Shown: positions 18,301 through 20,002 of the stretch, piece after piece
Numbering within the stretch: position 1 is the stretch's first letter
Layout: every line of letters starts with the position of its first letter
Source of the DNA: Auxenochlorella pyrenoidosa
Taxonomy: Eukaryota; Chlorophyta; Trebouxiophyceae; Chlorellales; Chlorellaceae
DNA length: 20,002 nucleotides
Assembly: GCA_001430745.1 (NCBI GenBank)
Contig: KQ482072.1
Location: 189,536-209,537 of the forward strand
Reading direction: 5' to 3'
The notes under the pieces: model-generated
What the model saw: only the letters and a program-made list of their open reading frames with translations
Database searches by the model: none
What the model was told of the DNA's origin: nothing
Made by a program: the position numbers and the translations under genes

Positions 18301-18909
18301 GGAACGTGCCAGCGAGGCAGCTGGGCCAGGGCAGGGGCGGCGCCTGCGCTTGGCAGGCGGGTGCGCGGCAGCACGCGTCTGCTGCAAACATAAAGGACAA
18401 GGAACGTTTTCACTCTGTTTTGCTAAAATAAATTCAAGTTTTCCTTTTTTAATCAAATGCTGACATCCCTCTGGCATGGGAGGGCAACTGCTGCCCTCTT
18501 GTGCCAGAGGGAGGTCGGCCGCCACCCCCCGCCACGCATCTCCTGCTTGCCGATGCTGTCGTTGCTCTTGCTGTCATGCAATCACGAATTCTCACACGCT
18601 GTCCCCTTCAATGCCATGCCTTCTCCCTTGCAGATCCGAGTGCATGCCAAGCACATCGGGCACCCGCTCTTTGCCGACGACACCTACTCGAGCCTAGCAG
18701 CCGTAGGCAGCATCGTGGGTGCTGGCAAGCCGCCGCGGGCGGCAGCGGCGCAGTCAGCGGCACGTGCGCTCGGCCGACCGGCGCTGCATGCCAAGACGCT
18801 GGGTTTTGTGCACCCGGCGACGGGGCAGCGGCTTGAGTTTGACTCGGAGCTGCCGCCAGACTTTGCAGCGGCGGCCGAGGCGCTGCGAGGCCCGCCGTTT
18901 GTGGTGTAA
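15392..18909 (+). CDS. RluA/RluD-family RNA pseudouridine synthase, probably organellar
   Basis: Isomerises specific uridines in rRNA (or other RNA) to pseudouridine. Exons: 15392-15508, 15651-15704, 15838-15948, 16194-16331, 16841-17350, 17567-17658, 18123-18273, 18634-18909; phases agree, 482 aa. The N-terminus ([20 protein letters not shown]) is rich in Arg and Ala with no acidic residue, like a chloroplast or mitochondrial transit peptide. An S4-like RNA-binding domain follows ([41 protein letters not shown]). The synthase domain has [20 protein letters not shown], the catalytic motif [19 protein letters not shown] (Asp288), RTYQAIT and [20 protein letters not shown], and ends with [15 protein letters not shown]. 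Between NALLHH and the catalytic motif sits an insertion of about 90 residues, Ala/Gly/Ser-rich and then acidic, that bacterial RluD lacks. Intron 5 has a GC donor. TGTAA overlaps the stop codon (18905-18909). Which RluA subfamily or target it has cannot be told. Confidence 0.93.
16307..16535 (+). repeat. Three tandem copies of the pseudouridine synthase exon 4 donor junction
   Basis: The true junction (GTGATCAACAAG|GTGGGCTGCC, exon end 16331) recurs as GTGATCAACAAG|GTGAGCTGCC at 16414 and as GATGTGATCAAG|GTGGCGGGC at 16503. The first copy also repeats GACGAGCAC and all copies share the intronic CTGCCTGCTGT. Units are 83 and 89 nt. The first ghost has the better donor consensus (GTGAGC). Its use would insert 83 nt and shift the frame. 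Confidence 0.9.
16737..16765 (+). repeat. Ghost copy of the pseudouridine synthase exon 5 start
   Basis: GCGGCCGACATGGCGATGAA then TTCCCTCCC resembles the real exon start GCAGCCGACATGGTGATGCA then CCCCTCCCC at 16841. The offset is 104 nt. The ghost acceptor has decayed (CAT in place of CAG), so it should not splice. Confidence 0.75.
17996..18145 (+). repeat. Duplicated acceptor junction of pseudouridine synthase exon 7
   Basis: ATGCAGGGGCCTGCGGGACC (18028-18047) copies the true junction ATGCAGGGACCTGCGCGACC (exon start 18123) 89 nt upstream. Preceding CCCGCCATGCCCG and CCCGCCACGCCCG also match. Use of the ghost acceptor (18034) would add 89 nt and shift the frame. Confidence 0.85.
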
Positions 18910-19158
18910 ATCACGGCTTCCCAGGTTGATGGCGATTAAAGGAGATCCACAATGTCCTTTGAGATAGGCTGGAATGGAATCTTTCTTGCACTGAAGCCTT
19001 TGCCTTGCCAGACGGGTGCCTGGTCCTGCTGCGGCGGCAAGGCGGCGACAGACAGCACGACGTCTACCTAGCTTCGCGGCATCCGGCATCTTCCTCATCG
19101 CAGCAGCGTTCTCATGTGCAGTAATTGACAATGCTTTGAGCGCCCTTCGTGCCGTAGC
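18910..19158 (+). other. Tandem intergenic region
   Basis: This 249-nt gap holds the 3' end of the pseudouridine synthase transcript and the promoter and 5' UTR of the next gene. Composition is less GC-rich than the coding parts. I see no gene or clear motif in it. Confidence 0.5.
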
Positions 19159-20002
19159 ATGGCAGGCACGCTCACTCCCGTCGTCCTTCTGCTCCTGGCA
19201 GCTTTGGCAAGCAGCGCTACTGTGCTAGATCAGGACCAAGATGCACATAACATTGTTGCGGCTGCGTCGGAGCTGCGCAGTGGCAGCGGCGGCGGCGGCG
19301 CCCAGCCAACAGTAGCAACGGCAGCTGGAGCACGGCAAGTCCTGCAGCAAGCTATGGCCGCGCATCAGCCAGAGGCAGACAAAGTGTCGCTTCATCAAAG
19401 ATCGATTCAACATGGCGGGGACGCTGGGGCCGGCAGCACCGGCGAGCGCTGTCCACAGCTGTCGAAAGGCGTGCTGGAGGCCCGCGCCCGCAGGACAGGC
19501 AGCGGCAGCGTCGTCATGTATGCCGTGGTGAGGCCTCATGTGTGCTGCCAGAGGTGCTTGCAGGCACACGACTGCTATATATCCCTGCTGCTGACTGCAC
19601 GGCCCGGTCGTGCATGCCACCCACTTGACCCGCCCTCGGCTGTCCCTGTGCCCGGCATCCGCTGCCCGCCTGGCCTGCTGGCAGGCCAACGAGCAGCAGT
19701 GGGACTTTGCCCGCAACTGGCTGCACCACACCAAGGCGGCGGGCATAGATTATTACGTCGTGGCGGCGGCGGACGCCTTTGCTTCGCGCCAGCTGGCAGC
19801 GCTGGGCGAGCCCTGCTTTGAATGGGTTGATGAAGAGATCCCCTCTTTGGGTGAGGGCCCCCGCAGCCCCCCCAGCCCTCCAACCCCCCCCCACCACCAC
19901 CCACCCCGGTGTTCCGCCACGGCTTGCCTGCTCTGGTGTCGCATGCATGCCGGCTACTGAGCCGTCTGTCTCCCCTGCGCGACCTTGACGCAGCGCCAAA
20001 GC
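19159..20002 (+). CDS. Nucleotide-diphospho-sugar transferase (GT77-like), 5' part
   Basis: N-terminal part of a probable Golgi/ER-lumen glycosyltransferase, cut by the window edge. Exons: 19159-19527, 19685-19850 and 19994 onward (phases agree). The start MAGTLTPVVLLLLAALASSA is a signal peptide or signal anchor. A low-complexity Ala/Gly/Gln stem of about 90 residues follows. The family domain then begins: VVMYAVANEQQWDFARNWL, HHTKAAGIDYYVVAAADAFA and RQLAALGEPCFEW. This agrees with the opening of the nucleotide-diphospho-sugar transferase domain (N...DF..NWL...G...Y.VVA.D....L...G...F) found in plant and algal cell-wall and extensin arabinosyl/xylosyltransferases. The catalytic DXD region would lie beyond the edge, so donor and acceptor sugars are unknown. 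Confidence 0.78.
19861..19912 (+). repeat. C-rich tract in intron 2 of the glycosyltransferase
   Basis: Runs of CCCCC broken by A, T and G (CAACCCCCCCCCACCACCAC) start about 10 nt after the donor GG|GTGAGG at 19850. The complementary strand is G-rich and quadruplex-prone. Confidence 0.7.

Noticed and set aside
1..20002. tRNA, rRNA, plasmid or insertion-sequence features
   Set aside because: No tRNA-like box A/B pairs, rRNA similarity, transposase motifs or integrase signatures were recognised on either strand.

Overview
This is nuclear DNA of a eukaryote, most likely a GC-rich green alga of the Chlorella type (Trebouxiophyceae). The evidence is five intron-dense genes with short exons, G-rich donors of the GTGCGC/GTGGG type, several GC-AG introns, CAG and GGGT microsatellites, and a TGTAA-type 3' signal. 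The species is not determinable from the sequence alone. All gene models below were built by hand by matching splice sites and reading phase. Every internal junction given keeps the frame.

Layout. (1) Minus strand, 7139 to beyond base 1: a sensory histidine kinase rhodopsin in at least 17 exons. It has a microbial-type opsin with the retinal lysine, then a DHp/HATPase histidine kinase. The C-terminal part (in this family usually a response regulator, sometimes a nucleotide cyclase) lies off the left edge. (2) Plus strand, 8367-10122: a small CCHC zinc-knuckle protein with a Lys/Arg/Ser-rich tail, resembling SREK1IP1-type splicing proteins. Its start codon appears to be created by splicing. 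(3) Minus strand, 15001-10465: exosome subunit RRP42/EXOSC7 in 10 exons, 292 aa. (4) Plus strand, 15392-18909: an RluA/RluD-family pseudouridine synthase in 8 exons, with a probable organelle transit peptide. (5) Plus strand, 19159 to beyond the right edge: the 5' end of a secretory-pathway nucleotide-diphospho-sugar transferase (GT77-like). Genes 1/2 and 3/4 are divergent, 2/3 are convergent and 4/5 are tandem. They do not form a pathway, although 2, 3 and 4 all act on RNA.

The most unusual feature is structural. In three of the five genes, short segments spanning real exon-intron junctions are copied in tandem in the adjacent intron. This gives arrays of decoy splice sites, most extreme in RRP42, where one 89-nt exon has three extra donor copies on one side and about seven acceptor copies on the other. 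The introns also hold two long hairpins, a perfect 24-nt palindrome, telomere-like CCCTAA fragments, a CTG repeat and strong G-quadruplex tracts. The rhodopsin lacks the usual helix-C counterion (Met at the bacteriorhodopsin D85 position) and has a probable extra N-terminal membrane helix.
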